Positions 25,679 to 34,787 of a stretch of DNA of 49,369 nucleotides are shown here, piece after piece (position 1 is the first letter of the stretch; every line of letters starts with the position of its first letter). Location: the NCBI RefSeq assembly GCF_002982315.1, contig NZ_MWZD01000020.1, positions 1 to 49,369 of the forward strand. The letters are read 5' to 3'. The DNA is from Leucobacter massiliensis (lineage in GTDB: Bacteria; Actinomycetota; Actinomycetes; Actinomycetales; Microbacteriaceae). The position numbers and the translations under genes are program-made. A model generated the notes under the pieces. The model was not told where the DNA came from and searched no databases. It saw only the letters and a list, made by a program, of their open reading frames with translations.

Positions 25679-26614
25679 CTATGCGAGCGAGGGCTCGCGC
25701 GCCGCATCCGGGTGCTCCGCCCGGACGAACTCGGCGAGTGCGCGGGCGCGCGGGGGCAGGCGCATGCCGCGCGCGAAGGCGAGGACCACGCGCACCGCGG
25801 GGATGTCGTCGGCGATCTCCAGCTCCCGGATCGGCCGTCCCTCGACCGTGACGCTCACGGGCGAGCGCTGACCGAGGACGGCGTAGCCCAGGCCGCGGCC
25901 CACGAGCGTGCGCATCAGCTCGACGCTCGACACCGTGTACGCCGCCTGCGGCGCCGCGTCCATCGAGCGCGTCCACGAGGCCGGGTCGGCGAGCGGAGGG
26001 ATGCTCAGCCGGATCAGCGGATCCTGGGCGAGTTCGCGCAGTTCGACGGAGCTGCGCCGTGCCAGAGGATGGTCGGCGGCCACGATGACGTAGGGGCGCA
26101 TCTCGATGACCCGGATCCAGTCGAGCGACTCGGGCAGCTCGCGCTCGTAGAGGAACGCGACCTCCAGCTCGCCGTCTTCGAGCGCCGCGTGCAGGGAGGC
26201 CTGATCGCCCTCGCGGAAGTCGATGGAGAGCGAGGGGTGCTGCTTCGCGAAGGTGTCGCACACATCCGGCATCAGCATTGAGGCGATCCCGGTGAGGCAC
26301 CCCAGGTGGAGCGTGCCGGTCACGGCCTCGGAACGGGCGTCGAGCTTGAGCTGCAGCTCGGTCGCCTGGACCGTGATGGCGCGGGCGATGGGCAGGACCA
26401 CGCGTCCCTCGGGGGTGAGTGCGACGCCCTTCGCGCGGCGGCGATGCAGCAGCTGCGCGCCGAGCGCGCGTTCGAGTTCGGTGAGGGCCACGCCGAGGCC
26501 CACCGGCGAGACGTGGCAGCGCTCGGCCGCGGCGCGGATCGTGCCGCTCTCGGCGGCGGCGACGAAGTACTCGAGCTGCTTGAGGGTGCACTGGGCCTGC
26601 ATGCGGGTCTCCAT
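25679..26614 (-). CDS. LysR-family transcriptional regulator
   Basis: This 311-residue regulator has an N-terminal winged helix (about 8-70: L-K-Q-L-E-Y-F-V-A-A-A-E-S-G-T-I-R-A-A-A) and a C-terminal type 2 periplasmic-binding fold for the effector. It is divergent from the large Opp/Dpp-type importer operon across a 303-base gap holding an AT-rich inverted repeat, the usual LysR arrangement. An internal ATG at 26602 is an alternative start. Effector unknown; an aromatic or peptide-like substrate of the operon is inferred. Confidence 0.92.
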   Translation of the reverse strand: METRMQAQCTLKQLEYFVAAAESGTIRAAAERCHVSPVGLGVALTELERALGAQLLHRRRAKGVALTPEGRVVLPIARAITVQATELQLKLDARSEAVTGTLHLGCLTGIASMLMPDVCDTFAKQHPSLSIDFREGDQASLHAALEDGELEVAFLYERELPESLDWIRVIEMRPYVIVAADHPLARRSSVELRELAQDPLIRLSIPPLADPASWTRSMDAAPQAAYTVSSVELMRTLVGRGLGYAVLGQRSPVSVTVEGRPIRELEIADDIPAVRVVLAFARGMRLPPRARALAEFVRAEHPDAAREPSLA

Positions 26615-26917
26615 CGACGGACGCGGCCGGACCGCCGGCGCGGTCCGGGCAAAATGAAAGTTCAGCTTTGCTTTATTAAAGACTATTCGCAGTTTTCATT
26701 TACTTGCTGGTGTGAGGATAATTGACCAGCTTCCGAAACGCCAGGGGACGCCCGCACCGTCGCGGAGCAGCGCCGCCCGGCGCCGGCGGAAGCGGATCGA
26801 GACCGTCGACACCGAGTGGTCCCGGGATCCAGCAGGTCGTGAGGGAGCGGCCTGAGCCGCACCGCGCACCGAAGCGCGGCGGCCCCGCGGGGCACGCGGG
26901 CGCACAGAAAGGCAACG
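26615..26917. promoter_or_regulatory. divergent control region between lysR and importer operon
   Basis: Bases 26651-26722 are strikingly AT-rich. An inverted repeat AAATGAAA (26652-26659) and TTTCATTT (26694-26701) flanks TTTATTAAAG. GATAAT at 26717-26722 could be a -10 box for the importer operon. The remaining ~190 bases up to the binding-protein ATG are G+C-rich leader with no open reading frame I can support; GAAAGGCAACG just before the ATG provides the ribosome site. Confidence 0.55.
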
Positions 26918-28528
26918 ATGTCATCACGAACCACCCACCGGCGCCGCTGGCTGCCACAGCTCGCCGGCCTCGTCGCAGCAGGCGCGCTGCTGCTCAGCGG
27001 CTGCGCCGCCGACGCCTCCACCGAGGCGGCTGCGCAATCCGACCCCACGCGCGAGGCCGCCGCGGGAGGCGAGCTCACGATGCTCATGTACGTGCCCACG
27101 CGCAGCTTCGACCCCGCTGACGACAACACCATGGCGAGCACCGGAGACGCGACGCGCATGTCGGCCGTCTACGACCTGCTGCTCGTGCTCGACCCGGTCA
27201 CGGGCGAGGTGCGTCCCCAGCTCGCGGAGAGCATGACCCCGAACGAGGACGGGAGCGTCTGGACCCTGAAGCTGCGCGAGGGGGTCAGCTTCTCCGACGG
27301 CACCCCGCTCGACGCGGAGGCGGTGCGCTTCACCTACCAGCACATCGCCGACAAGGGCATCGCCTCGCAGGCGCGCGCCATCGCGAGCTGGAAGATGGAG
27401 GTGGTGGATCCGCTCACGCTGCAGATCACGATCCCGAGCCCCAATATGCATCTCGACCGCACGATCGCCGACGCCCTGCCGTTCATCGTCTCGCCGACGG
27501 CGGTGCAGGCCGACCCCGAGGGCTACTCGAGCAAGCCCGTCGGCGCCGGGCCCTTCGTGCTCAGCGAGTACGTGCCCGACGACTACGAGGTCTACACCGC
27601 GAACGCGGACTACTGGCAGGAGGGGCTCCCCAAGCTCGACGGCCTGCGCCTCGAACTCGTGCCCGACGCCGCGCAGCGCATCAACACCATCGCCTCGGGC
27701 GCCGCCAATGTGCAGGCGCCCAGCTCCGACGCGGACGCCGCGCTGCTCAGCAACGCGGAGGGCCAGGGCCTCGTCCACTTCGGCGTGGAGCAGAGCGGGG
27801 GCGGCTGGATCTACATGAACAACGAGCGGCCCCCCTTCGACGACGAGCGGGCACGGCGCGCCGTCTACCTCGCGCTCGACCGCACCGAGCTCGCGCAGGT
27901 CGCGCTCGGCTCGGCCGACGCCACGGCCATCGACACGCTGTTCGTGGCCGACTCGCCCTACCACGAGTCCGAGGTGCGCTTCCCCGAGCCCGACGCCGAG
28001 GAAGCGCAGCGGCTCTTCGACGAGCTCGCGGCCGAGGGCCGCCCGGTCGAGCTGAGCTACATCAACATCGCGGGCGAGGTGAACTCGCGCACCGCCCAGT
28101 ACATCCAGGCGAAGCTCTCCGAGTTCGAGAACGTGAGCGTCGACATCGAGACGCTCGACGTCACCGCCGCCCGCGAGCGGGTCTTCGTGAACCGCGACTA
28201 CGACATGAGCCCCTACCCCGGCGCCTACAAGTTCCCGGACCCCGAGCCGGGTCTCTTCAACCTGCTGTCCACGGGCGCCATGTGGAACACCACCGGCTAC
28301 TCGGACCCCGAGGTCGACGCCGCGCTCGCCGCCGCCCGCGCCACCGCGGATCCCGAGGAGCGTCGCGCGCAGTACCGCACGGTGCAGGAGCGCTTCATGG
28401 AGGACCTCCCGGGGCTCTTCACCTTCACTCCCACCATCACCGTGATCGCCGAGCCGAAGGTGACCGGGCTGAGCTACAACGCCCGTGGCGTCGTGTCCTG
28501 GCCAGAGGTGGGCTTCGCCGCCGACTGA
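26918..28528 (+). CDS. Opp/Dpp-type ABC transporter substrate-binding lipoprotein (SBP_bac_5)
   Basis: This 536-residue family 5 binding protein has a basic N-terminus, a hydrophobic segment and lipobox LLSG-C near residue 29. The mature domain shows G-G-E-L-T-M, the W-T-L-K-L-R-E-G-V-S-F-S-D-G-T-P-L core motif, and D-A-E-A-V-R-F-T-Y. Ligands of this family include peptides, nickel, opines and small aromatic or amide compounds. It is the first gene of an importer operon that runs into reductase and amidohydrolase genes. A catabolic substrate rather than general peptides is therefore inferred. Confidence 0.93.
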   Translation: MSSRTTHRRRWLPQLAGLVAAGALLLSGCAADASTEAAAQSDPTREAAAGGELTMLMYVPTRSFDPADDNTMASTGDATRMSAVYDLLLVLDPVTGEVRPQLAESMTPNEDGSVWTLKLREGVSFSDGTPLDAEAVRFTYQHIADKGIASQARAIASWKMEVVDPLTLQITIPSPNMHLDRTIADALPFIVSPTAVQADPEGYSSKPVGAGPFVLSEYVPDDYEVYTANADYWQEGLPKLDGLRLELVPDAAQRINTIASGAANVQAPSSDADAALLSNAEGQGLVHFGVEQSGGGWIYMNNERPPFDDERARRAVYLALDRTELAQVALGSADATAIDTLFVADSPYHESEVRFPEPDAEEAQRLFDELAAEGRPVELSYINIAGEVNSRTAQYIQAKLSEFENVSVDIETLDVTAARERVFVNRDYDMSPYPGAYKFPDPEPGLFNLLSTGAMWNTTGYSDPEVDAALAAARATADPEERRAQYRTVQERFMEDLPGLFTFTPTITVIAEPKVTGLSYNARGVVSWPEVGFAAD

Positions 28529-28536
28529 CCGGCCCC

Positions 28537-28570
28537 GCGGGAGGGCGCGCCGCTCCGGGCGCCCTCCCGC
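28537..28570 (+). terminator. strong hairpin between binding-protein and permease genes
   Basis: A perfect 12-bp stem (28537-28548 with 28559-28570, 10-base loop) follows the binding-protein stop by eight bases. As at 15203-15230, it probably protects or partly terminates the upstream message. Confidence 0.7.
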
Positions 28571-28607
28571 GCCCCGTTGCGACCCCCGATTCGACGAGAG
28601 GACAATC

Positions 28608-29561
28608 GTGCTGCACCAAGTGGGGGTGAGACTGCTCCGGCTCGTCCCGGTGATGGTCCTCATCACTCTCCTCGCCACCGCCGCGGTGGACTTCATGCCC
28701 GGCTCTCCGGCCGTCGCGATCCTCGGCAACGAGGCGACGCCGGAGCAGATCGCGGCGCTGACCACGCAGATGGGGCTCGACCAGCCGCTGTTCGCGCGCT
28801 ACGCCGAGTGGCTCGCGGGCGCGGCGCAGGGCGACCTCGGCAGGTCGATCCGGCTCGACCTGCCGGTGGCCGAGGTGATCGCCCAGCGTCTGCCCGTGAC
28901 GATCGAGCTGACCATCCTCGCCCTGTGCATCGCCCTGCTGCTCTCGGTGCCGGCCGCGCTCGTGGCGGGGGCGAACGTGGGCGGATGGGTGGATCGCGTC
29001 GCCTCGACCATCTCGAGCGCGCTGATCTCGCTGCCCTCCTTCGCCGCCGCCGTCATCCTGATCTACCTCTTCGCGATCCGCACGAAGGTCTTCCCCGTCA
29101 GCGGCTGGGTGCCGTTCGCGCAGGACCCGCTCGCGAATCTGCAGCACGCCTTCCTGCCCGCCCTCGTACTCGGCCTCATGGAGGCGGCCATGTTCTACCG
29201 CGTGCTCCGCAGCGACGTGATCGCGACCGTGCGCGAGACCTTCGTGCTCGCGGCACGTGCGCGGGGCATGAGCAAGGGCTACGTGCTGATGCGGCACGTG
29301 CTGCGGCCGTCGCTCTTCTCGCTGCTGACCCTCACCGGCCTGGCCCTCGGCCGCCTGCTCGGCGGGGCGATGATCGTCGAGGTGCTCTTCGCGCTGCCCG
29401 GGCTCGGCTCGCTGCTGCTGCAGTCCGTGCCGTCGCGTGACATCCCCGTGATCCAGGGCGTCGTGCTCGTGATCGCCGCCGTGTACGTGCTCGTCAACAT
29501 CGCCGTCGACCTCGTGTACTCGGCCGTCGATCCGCGCGTCCGGGTGAGGAGCGCCGCATGA
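28608..29561 (+). CDS. Opp/Dpp-type ABC permease (DppB/OppB)
   Basis: This 317-residue six-helix permease opens with the usual R-L-L-R-L-V-P-V-M helix and F-M-P-G-S-P-A. A periplasmic domain of about 60 residues includes M-G-L-D-Q-P-L-F-A-R-Y, and the coupling loop is A-A-R-A-R-G-M-S-K-G-Y-V. The GTG at 28608 follows GAGAGGA at proper spacing. Its stop overlaps the ATG of the second permease (ATGA). It pairs with DppC-like protein to form the channel. Confidence 0.92.
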   Translation: MLHQVGVRLLRLVPVMVLITLLATAAVDFMPGSPAVAILGNEATPEQIAALTTQMGLDQPLFARYAEWLAGAAQGDLGRSIRLDLPVAEVIAQRLPVTIELTILALCIALLLSVPAALVAGANVGGWVDRVASTISSALISLPSFAAAVILIYLFAIRTKVFPVSGWVPFAQDPLANLQHAFLPALVLGLMEAAMFYRVLRSDVIATVRETFVLAARARGMSKGYVLMRHVLRPSLFSLLTLTGLALGRLLGGAMIVEVLFALPGLGSLLLQSVPSRDIPVIQGVVLVIAAVYVLVNIAVDLVYSAVDPRVRVRSAA

Positions 29562-30425
29562 CCCGCCAGGCCGTCCCCCGCAGCGCCCCCGTCCCGGTCG
29601 CGGGCGGGGAGGATCGCGAAGCGCGCGGCCCTCGTGCTCGCGGTCGTCTGGCTCGCCGCCCTGACGCTGCTCGCGGCGACCGTGGAACTGCTGCCCGTCC
29701 CCGCCTACGACTCGATCGTCGGCGCCCCCTTCCAGCCGATGCTCTCTCCGGACGCGCCGCTGGGCACCGACGCCATCGGCCGCAGCATCTTCTCCCGTGC
29801 GATCTACGGCGCCCGCGCCTCGCTCACCTTCGGCTTCATCGCGGCCGTGATCGCCCTCGTGCTCGGCGGCCTCCTCGGACTCGTCGCCGGCTACTTCCGG
29901 GGCGTCATGGAGACGCTCGTCGATCTGTGCTCCGAGGTGGTCCAGGCATTCCCGGCGATGCTGTTCCTCGTCGCCCTCGCCGCCGCGATCCGGCCCAGCC
30001 TCGCGACGCTCACCATCAGCATGGCGGTGCTGATGGTGCCGGCCTTCGCGCGGATGATGAAGGGCGCCGTGCTCGCGCAGACCGGGCGCGAGTTCGTCTC
30101 CGCCGCGCGTGCCCAGGGCGCCGGACCGCTGCGCATCATGTTCCGCGAGATCCTCCCCAACACGCTGATGAGCATCGCCTCGTTCGGGATCATGGTGATG
30201 GCGACCCTCATCGTCATCGAGGGCTCGGTGAGCTTCCTCGGCTACGGGATCCCCGCTCCGCAGCCGAGCTGGGGCGGCATGGTCGCCGAGTCGCAGAGCC
30301 AGCTCGCCACGCAGCCGGCGGCGGTCATGATCCCCATCGTCTTCCTCTTCCTGACCGTGTTCGCGCTCAACACCCTGAGCGACTGGATGCGGTCGCGATT
30401 CGACGTCGGGCAGAACCAGATATGA
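29558..30425 (+). pseudogene. Opp/Dpp-type ABC permease (DppC/OppC), apparent +1 frameshift near the start
   Basis: From the natural ATG at 29558 (GAGGAG ribosome site, ATGA overlap) the frame runs about 17 codons and then departs from the permease. The permease continues one base out of frame from about 29606-29612, reading R-I-A-K-R-A-A-L-V-L before helix one. Removing one base from the G-rich stretch GGGCGGGGAGG gives 289 codons, so a one-base insertion (sequencing error or mutation) is likely. A GTG at 29634 could start a shorter protein retaining helix one, but has no ribosome site. The body is otherwise intact: L-G-T-D-A-I-G-R-S-I-F-S, and coupling loop S-A-A-R-A-Q-G-A. Confidence 0.85.
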
Positions 30426-30442
30426 GCCGCGAAGGAGCAGCG

Positions 30443-31480
30443 ATGACCCAGACCGCCGTGGCAGCGGCGACGCCGCAGGCCCCCGCCACCGAGGAGCTCC
30501 TGGCCGTCGACGATCTCAGCTGCACGCTGACCACCCCGCGCGGCGAGCTGCGGATCGTCGACGGCGTCTCCTTCGTCCTGCGCCGCGGGGAGACGCTCGG
30601 GATCGCCGGAGAGTCGGGATCGGGCAAGAGCATGCTCTCCCGCTCACTGATGCGCATCGCGCCGCGATCGGCCGAACTCACCGGCAGCGTGCGCTTCGAC
30701 GGCACCGAGCTCCTCGGACTGCCCGTGGAGCGGATGAGCCGGTACCTCGGGCCGCAGATGGCGCTGGTGTTCCAGGACCCCATGACCGCGCTGAACCCGG
30801 TCGTGCCGATCGAGCGCCAGATCACGGAGGGACCGCGCCGGCACCTCGGCCTCTCGCGCGGGCAGGCGAAGGCGCGGGCGCTGGAACTGCTGGAGCTGGT
30901 CGGGATCCCGGAGCCGCGCAAGCGCCTGCGGCAATACCCGCACGAGCTCTCGGGCGGGATGCGGCAGCGCGTCATGATCGCCATCGCGCTCGCCTGCGAT
31001 CCGCAGCTGCTCATCGCCGACGAGGCGACGACCGCCCTCGACGTCACCGTGCAGAAGCAGATCCTGGATCTGCTGCAGGAGATCCAGGCGGAGCGCCGCA
31101 TGGCGGTGATCATGGTGAGCCACGACCTCGGCGTGCTCGCCGGGCGCACCGATCGCACGATGGTCATGTACGGGGGCCGGGTGATGGAGTCGGCGCCCAC
31201 CCGCGAGCTGTTCGCCCACACCCGGCACCAGTACACGCGGGCGCTGCTCGACGCGATCCCGCGTATGGACCAGCCCCGGCACACGCTGCTGCGCGCGATC
31301 CCCGGGGTGCCGCCCGATCCGGCTGCCGAGCTCGCGGGCTGCCGCTTCGCCCCCAGGTGCGCGGCGGCGATCGAGCGCTGCCGCACCGCGGTCCCGCCGC
31401 TCGAAGCGGCCACCACGGGATCGGACCACCTCTACGCCTGCAACGTGCCCGTGAACCGGGACGGAAGGAGACCGGCATGA
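30443..31480 (+). CDS. Opp/Dpp-type ABC transporter ATPase (DppD/OppD)
   Basis: This 345-residue ATPase has Walker A GESGSGKSM, an unusual Met where Ser/Thr-Leu is normal after GKS. Also present are Q-loop VFQDPMTALNP, signature LSGGMRQR, Walker B LLIADEATTALD and the H-loop S-H-D-L-G-V. The C-terminal oligopeptide-ATPase extension has the cysteine pattern G-C-R-F-A-P-R-C ... C ... C that can bind an iron-sulfur cluster in this family. The ATG at 30443 follows AAGGAG at six bases; an ATG at 30422 overlapping the permease stop is an alternative. Confidence 0.93.
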   Translation: MTQTAVAAATPQAPATEELLAVDDLSCTLTTPRGELRIVDGVSFVLRRGETLGIAGESGSGKSMLSRSLMRIAPRSAELTGSVRFDGTELLGLPVERMSRYLGPQMALVFQDPMTALNPVVPIERQITEGPRRHLGLSRGQAKARALELLELVGIPEPRKRLRQYPHELSGGMRQRVMIAIALACDPQLLIADEATTALDVTVQKQILDLLQEIQAERRMAVIMVSHDLGVLAGRTDRTMVMYGGRVMESAPTRELFAHTRHQYTRALLDAIPRMDQPRHTLLRAIPGVPPDPAAELAGCRFAPRCAAAIERCRTAVPPLEAATTGSDHLYACNVPVNRDGRRPA

Positions 31481-32574
31481 CCTCCCTCGATGTCGTCCGC
31501 GATCCCGCGCCGACCGCTGAGCCCGGGGCGGCCACGGAGCCCCGCCCGCCGGCCGAGCCCGGATCGCTCTCGGAGCTCGCTGGGCCCGGCGAGGTGGTGC
31601 TGGAGGTCGAGGATCTCGTGCAGCGCTTCTCGGTCCCCGGCGGCGTGGTGCACGCCGTCGACGGCGTGAGCTTCGTCCTGCGCCGCGGCGAGACGCTCGC
31701 GCTCGTGGGCGAGTCGGGCTGCGGGAAGTCGACGCTCGCGCGGAGCCTGATGCGGTTGCAGCGCCCGCGGAGCGGGTCCGTGCGGCTGCTCGGCGAAGAG
31801 CTGACCGCGATGCCGCGCCGCCGGCTCCGCCGCATGCTCGCCCGGATGCAGATGATCTTCCAGGATCCGATCTCCTCCCTCAACCCGCGCCGCCGGACGC
31901 GGGACATCATCGCCGAGGGTCTGCGGATCCACGGCGCCGAGCGGGCCGGGATCCCTGCCCGCGTGCGCGAGGTGATGGGGGAGGTGGGCCTCGACCCGGA
32001 CACCATGTCGGAGCGCCGGCCCGGCGACTTCTCGGGCGGGCAGTGCCAGCGCATCGCGATCGCCCGGGCGATGGCGCTGTCGCCGGAGGTGCTGATCTGC
32101 GACGAGCCGGTGTCGGCGCTCGACGTCTCCGTCCAGGCGCAGGTACTCAATCTGCTGGAGCGGATGCGCCGCGAGCACGGGCTCGGCATGCTGTTCATCT
32201 CCCACGACCTGTCGGTGGTGCGCAATGTGAGCGACCGGGTCGCGGTGATGTACCTCGGCAAGATCGTGGAGATCGGCGACACGGACGACGTCTACGCTGC
32301 CCCGGCGCACCCGTACTCGCGGGCGCTCATCGCCTCCGTCCCGGCCCCCGGCGGTGCGGCCCTGGCCGCCGACGCCGAGCTGCGCGGCGAGCTGCCCTCG
32401 CCGATGCGCCCGCCGAGCGGCTGCCGCTTCCGCACGCGGTGCCCGCTGGCGAGCGACCGCTGCGCCTCCGAAGCGCCCGCCTTCCGCGAGATCGTCCCCG
32501 GGCGGCGTGTGGCCTGCCACCACCCGCTGATCGAGGCGCTGCCGGCGGCGCAGACGGCGGGAGCCGGCTCGTGA
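31477..32574 (+). CDS. Opp/Dpp-type ABC transporter ATPase (DppF/OppF)
   Basis: This 365-residue partner ATPase has Walker A GESGCGKST, Q-loop IFQDPISSLNPRRR, a signature with F-S-G-G-Q-C-Q-R, Walker B VLICDEPVSALD and H-loop S-H-D-L-S-V. A C-terminal G-C-R-F-R-T-R-C motif and further cysteines match the family extension. A Pro/Ala/Glu-rich leader of about 40 residues precedes the domain. The ATG overlaps the first ATPase stop, and its own stop overlaps the reductase start, so importer and reductase are co-transcribed. Confidence 0.93.
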   Translation: MTSLDVVRDPAPTAEPGAATEPRPPAEPGSLSELAGPGEVVLEVEDLVQRFSVPGGVVHAVDGVSFVLRRGETLALVGESGCGKSTLARSLMRLQRPRSGSVRLLGEELTAMPRRRLRRMLARMQMIFQDPISSLNPRRRTRDIIAEGLRIHGAERAGIPARVREVMGEVGLDPDTMSERRPGDFSGGQCQRIAIARAMALSPEVLICDEPVSALDVSVQAQVLNLLERMRREHGLGMLFISHDLSVVRNVSDRVAVMYLGKIVEIGDTDDVYAAPAHPYSRALIASVPAPGGAALAADAELRGELPSPMRPPSGCRFRTRCPLASDRCASEAPAFREIVPGRRVACHHPLIEALPAAQTAGAGS

Positions 32575-33542
32575 CGGGCGCGGGAACGCTGCCGGACGCC
32601 GAGATGCTGGTCTCCGTGAGCGCCATCGACGCGCCGGCCGCCGGGGTGCGGCGGCTGCGCCTGGTGCGGGCGGATGGCGGTGCCCTGCCGCGGTGGACGC
32701 CGGGTGCGCACTTGGAGTTGCGGTTGCCCAACGGCCTGCTGCGGCAGTATTCGCTCTGCGGCGACCCGGCGGAGACGGGCTTCCTGGAGCTCGCCGTGCT
32801 CCTTGAGGAGCGCAGCCGCGGCGGATCCGCCTACGTTCACGGCGAGCTGCGCCCGGGCGACGAATTGCCCGTCACGGGCCTGCGCAGCCACTTCGGCTTC
32901 GACCCGGACGCCCCGGAGGCGGTGCTCATCGCGGGCGGCATCGGCATCACGCCGCTGCTGCCGATGATCGCCGTGCTGAGCGAGCGCGGGGTTCCCTGGA
33001 CGCTCCATTACGCGGGTCGCCGACGCGAGCGGATGGCCTATCTGGGAGAGCTGACACGGCAGCACGGCGACCGCGTGCGCGCCTACGTCTCTGAGGAGGG
33101 CGGACGCCTGGACCTCGCCGCGGTGGCTGCGGAGGCCGGGGAGCGGGCGGCGGTCTACGCCTGCGGGCCGGAGCGCCTGCTCGCGGACGTTGAGGCGGTG
33201 GTGGGGCCCGTCGCGGGGGAGCGGCTGCGCGTCGAGCGCTTCCGTCCGCGCGAGGCCGAGCCCGGCGGAGTAGATGAGGCCTTCACCGTGGAGCTCGTGG
33301 AGAGCGGGATCGAGGTCGAGGTGCCACCGGATCGGTCGATCCTGGAGGTGGTGCGCGAGGCCGGGGTCGACGTCCCGTCGTCGTGCGAGGAGGGCACCTG
33401 CGGCACCTGCGAGACCCCGGTGATCGACGGCGAGCCCGACCATCGTGACAGCGTGCTCAGCGAGCTGGAGCGCGAGATGGGCGGCACCATGATGATCTGC
33501 GTCTCGCGCTCCTGCGGGCGGCGGCTGGTGATCGAGTTGTAA
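32571..33542 (+). CDS. VanB/phthalate-dioxygenase-reductase-type oxidoreductase (FMN, NAD, 2Fe-2S)
   Basis: This 323-residue electron-transfer protein has three domains in order: flavin binding (R58-Q-Y-S), NAD(P)H binding (A-G-G-I-G-I-T-P at 121-128; A-C198-G-P), and a C-terminal plant-type ferredoxin with ligands C272, C277, C280 and C310. Such reductases feed a Rieske-type oxygenase, as in vanillate demethylase. No oxygenase alpha-subunit gene is present nearby; the only Rieske protein is the small ferredoxin at 34784. The GTG at 32571 overlaps the importer ATPase stop. Confidence 0.93.
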   Translation: MTGAGTLPDAEMLVSVSAIDAPAAGVRRLRLVRADGGALPRWTPGAHLELRLPNGLLRQYSLCGDPAETGFLELAVLLEERSRGGSAYVHGELRPGDELPVTGLRSHFGFDPDAPEAVLIAGGIGITPLLPMIAVLSERGVPWTLHYAGRRRERMAYLGELTRQHGDRVRAYVSEEGGRLDLAAVAAEAGERAAVYACGPERLLADVEAVVGPVAGERLRVERFRPREAEPGGVDEAFTVELVESGIEVEVPPDRSILEVVREAGVDVPSSCEEGTCGTCETPVIDGEPDHRDSVLSELEREMGGTMMICVSRSCGRRLVIEL

Positions 33543-33653
33543 ATTTTCACTTCGGTTTTATGAAGCTAACCACTGTTTTACTTGTCTTACCGCTGCTGGA
33601 AGCCTGGAAGGACGAGAACGACCGCTCGACGACGAGCAGAGGAGACAAGCCAC
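33543..33653 (+). promoter_or_regulatory. AT-rich control region before the amidohydrolase operon
   Basis: Bases 33541-33590 are AT-rich and carry CTTC...GAAG (33550-33553 and 33562-33565) and TTTACTTG (33577-33584). The latter octamer also occurs at 26699-26706 upstream of the importer operon. The rest holds the AGAGGAGA ribosome site. It suggests a second promoter and possibly shared regulation. Confidence 0.4.
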
Positions 33654-34787
33654 ATGGGCCGAGGCACCCCGCAGTTCGACCACCCGATCATCGACGTCGA
33701 CGTGCACCAGCGCTGGCGCCGCAGCGACGAGGTGCTCGACGCACTGCCGGAGAAGTGGCGCGACTACGCCGCTGGCCGCACCGGCGGCCGCATGACGGCG
33801 CTGATGCCCGCCGGACTCACCTATCCCTTCCACCGCGGCGTGAACAAGCGACTGGAAGCGCTGCCCGAGGACGGCAGGGGAACGTCCTTCGCGCTGATGC
33901 AGGAGCAGTACCTCGACCGCTACCCCTCCGTCGAGGCCGTCAACCTCACCTTCGACATCGGCCAGGAGATCGCACAGCGCAACCCCGAGTTCAGCGCTGC
34001 GCTCGCCACCGCGATGAACGACTGGGTCGCGCGCACCTGGCTCAGCTACGACGAGCGGATGCGCACCGCCATCGTGGTGCCCACCGAGCTGCCCGAGCGA
34101 GCGGTCGCCGAGATCGAGCGCATGGCGCCCCACCCCAAGGTCACGGGCGTGCTCATCGCCTGGAACCCCTTCGGCAAGCCCCTCGGGCATCCCGTGTACG
34201 ATCCGATCTGGGGTGCCGCCGAAGCCGCGGGGCTGCCGATCATCATCCACGGCGCCGCTGGCGAGACCGAGGGCGGGCTCGCGCACACGGCAGCGGGCGG
34301 GATCCCCGGCTCCCGCCTCGAGTGGCACACGCTGCTGCAGCAGCCCACCCTCGCGCATCTGGCGAGCTTCGTCGCCCAGGGGACCTTCGAGAAGTTCCCC
34401 CGGCTGAAGGTCCTCGTCGTCGAGACCGGGCTCGCGTGGATCCCGAACTTCTTCTGGCGCCTCGACGCCGTGCGCACGGAGATGCGGGCCGAGAGCGACT
34501 GGGTGCGCCGGCTGCCGAGCGAGTACCTGCGGGAGCACGTCAAGTTCAGCACCCAGCCCTTCGAGCTCACCCCGCGCAAGGAGCAGCTCGTCGAGCTCTT
34601 CGAGGCGTTCGGGGGCATGCAGGACCTGCTCTGCTTCTCCAGCGACTACCCCCACTGGGACGCCGACGACCCCTTCTACGTGGCGAGCCGACTGCCGGCG
34701 GAGTGGCTGCCGAAACTGTTCTCCGAGAACGCGCGCGAGATGCTGCGCCTGCTCCCGCTCGCCGACGCGGATCGGAGCGCCGCGTGA
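33654..34787 (+). CDS. amidohydrolase 2 family enzyme (ACMSD/gamma-resorcylate decarboxylase-like)
   Basis: This 377-residue metal-dependent barrel of the amidohydrolase-related type includes decarboxylases and hydrolases of aromatic ring-cleavage intermediates. Candidate active-site residues are D14-V-D16-V-H18 at the first strand, H199 (I-I-I-H-G), E257 (V-E-T-G) and the essential Asp D331 with H334 in S-S-D-Y-P-H-W. The first strand has D-V-D-V-H in place of the usual D-x-H-x-H, as in several decarboxylases. It starts an operon with a Rieske ferredoxin and a diverged paralogue, in line with aromatic catabolism. The exact reaction is unknown. Confidence 0.88.
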   Translation: MGRGTPQFDHPIIDVDVHQRWRRSDEVLDALPEKWRDYAAGRTGGRMTALMPAGLTYPFHRGVNKRLEALPEDGRGTSFALMQEQYLDRYPSVEAVNLTFDIGQEIAQRNPEFSAALATAMNDWVARTWLSYDERMRTAIVVPTELPERAVAEIERMAPHPKVTGVLIAWNPFGKPLGHPVYDPIWGAAEAAGLPIIIHGAAGETEGGLAHTAAGGIPGSRLEWHTLLQQPTLAHLASFVAQGTFEKFPRLKVLVVETGLAWIPNFFWRLDAVRTEMRAESDWVRRLPSEYLREHVKFSTQPFELTPRKEQLVELFEAFGGMQDLLCFSSDYPHWDADDPFYVASRLPAEWLPKLFSENAREMLRLLPLADADRSAA

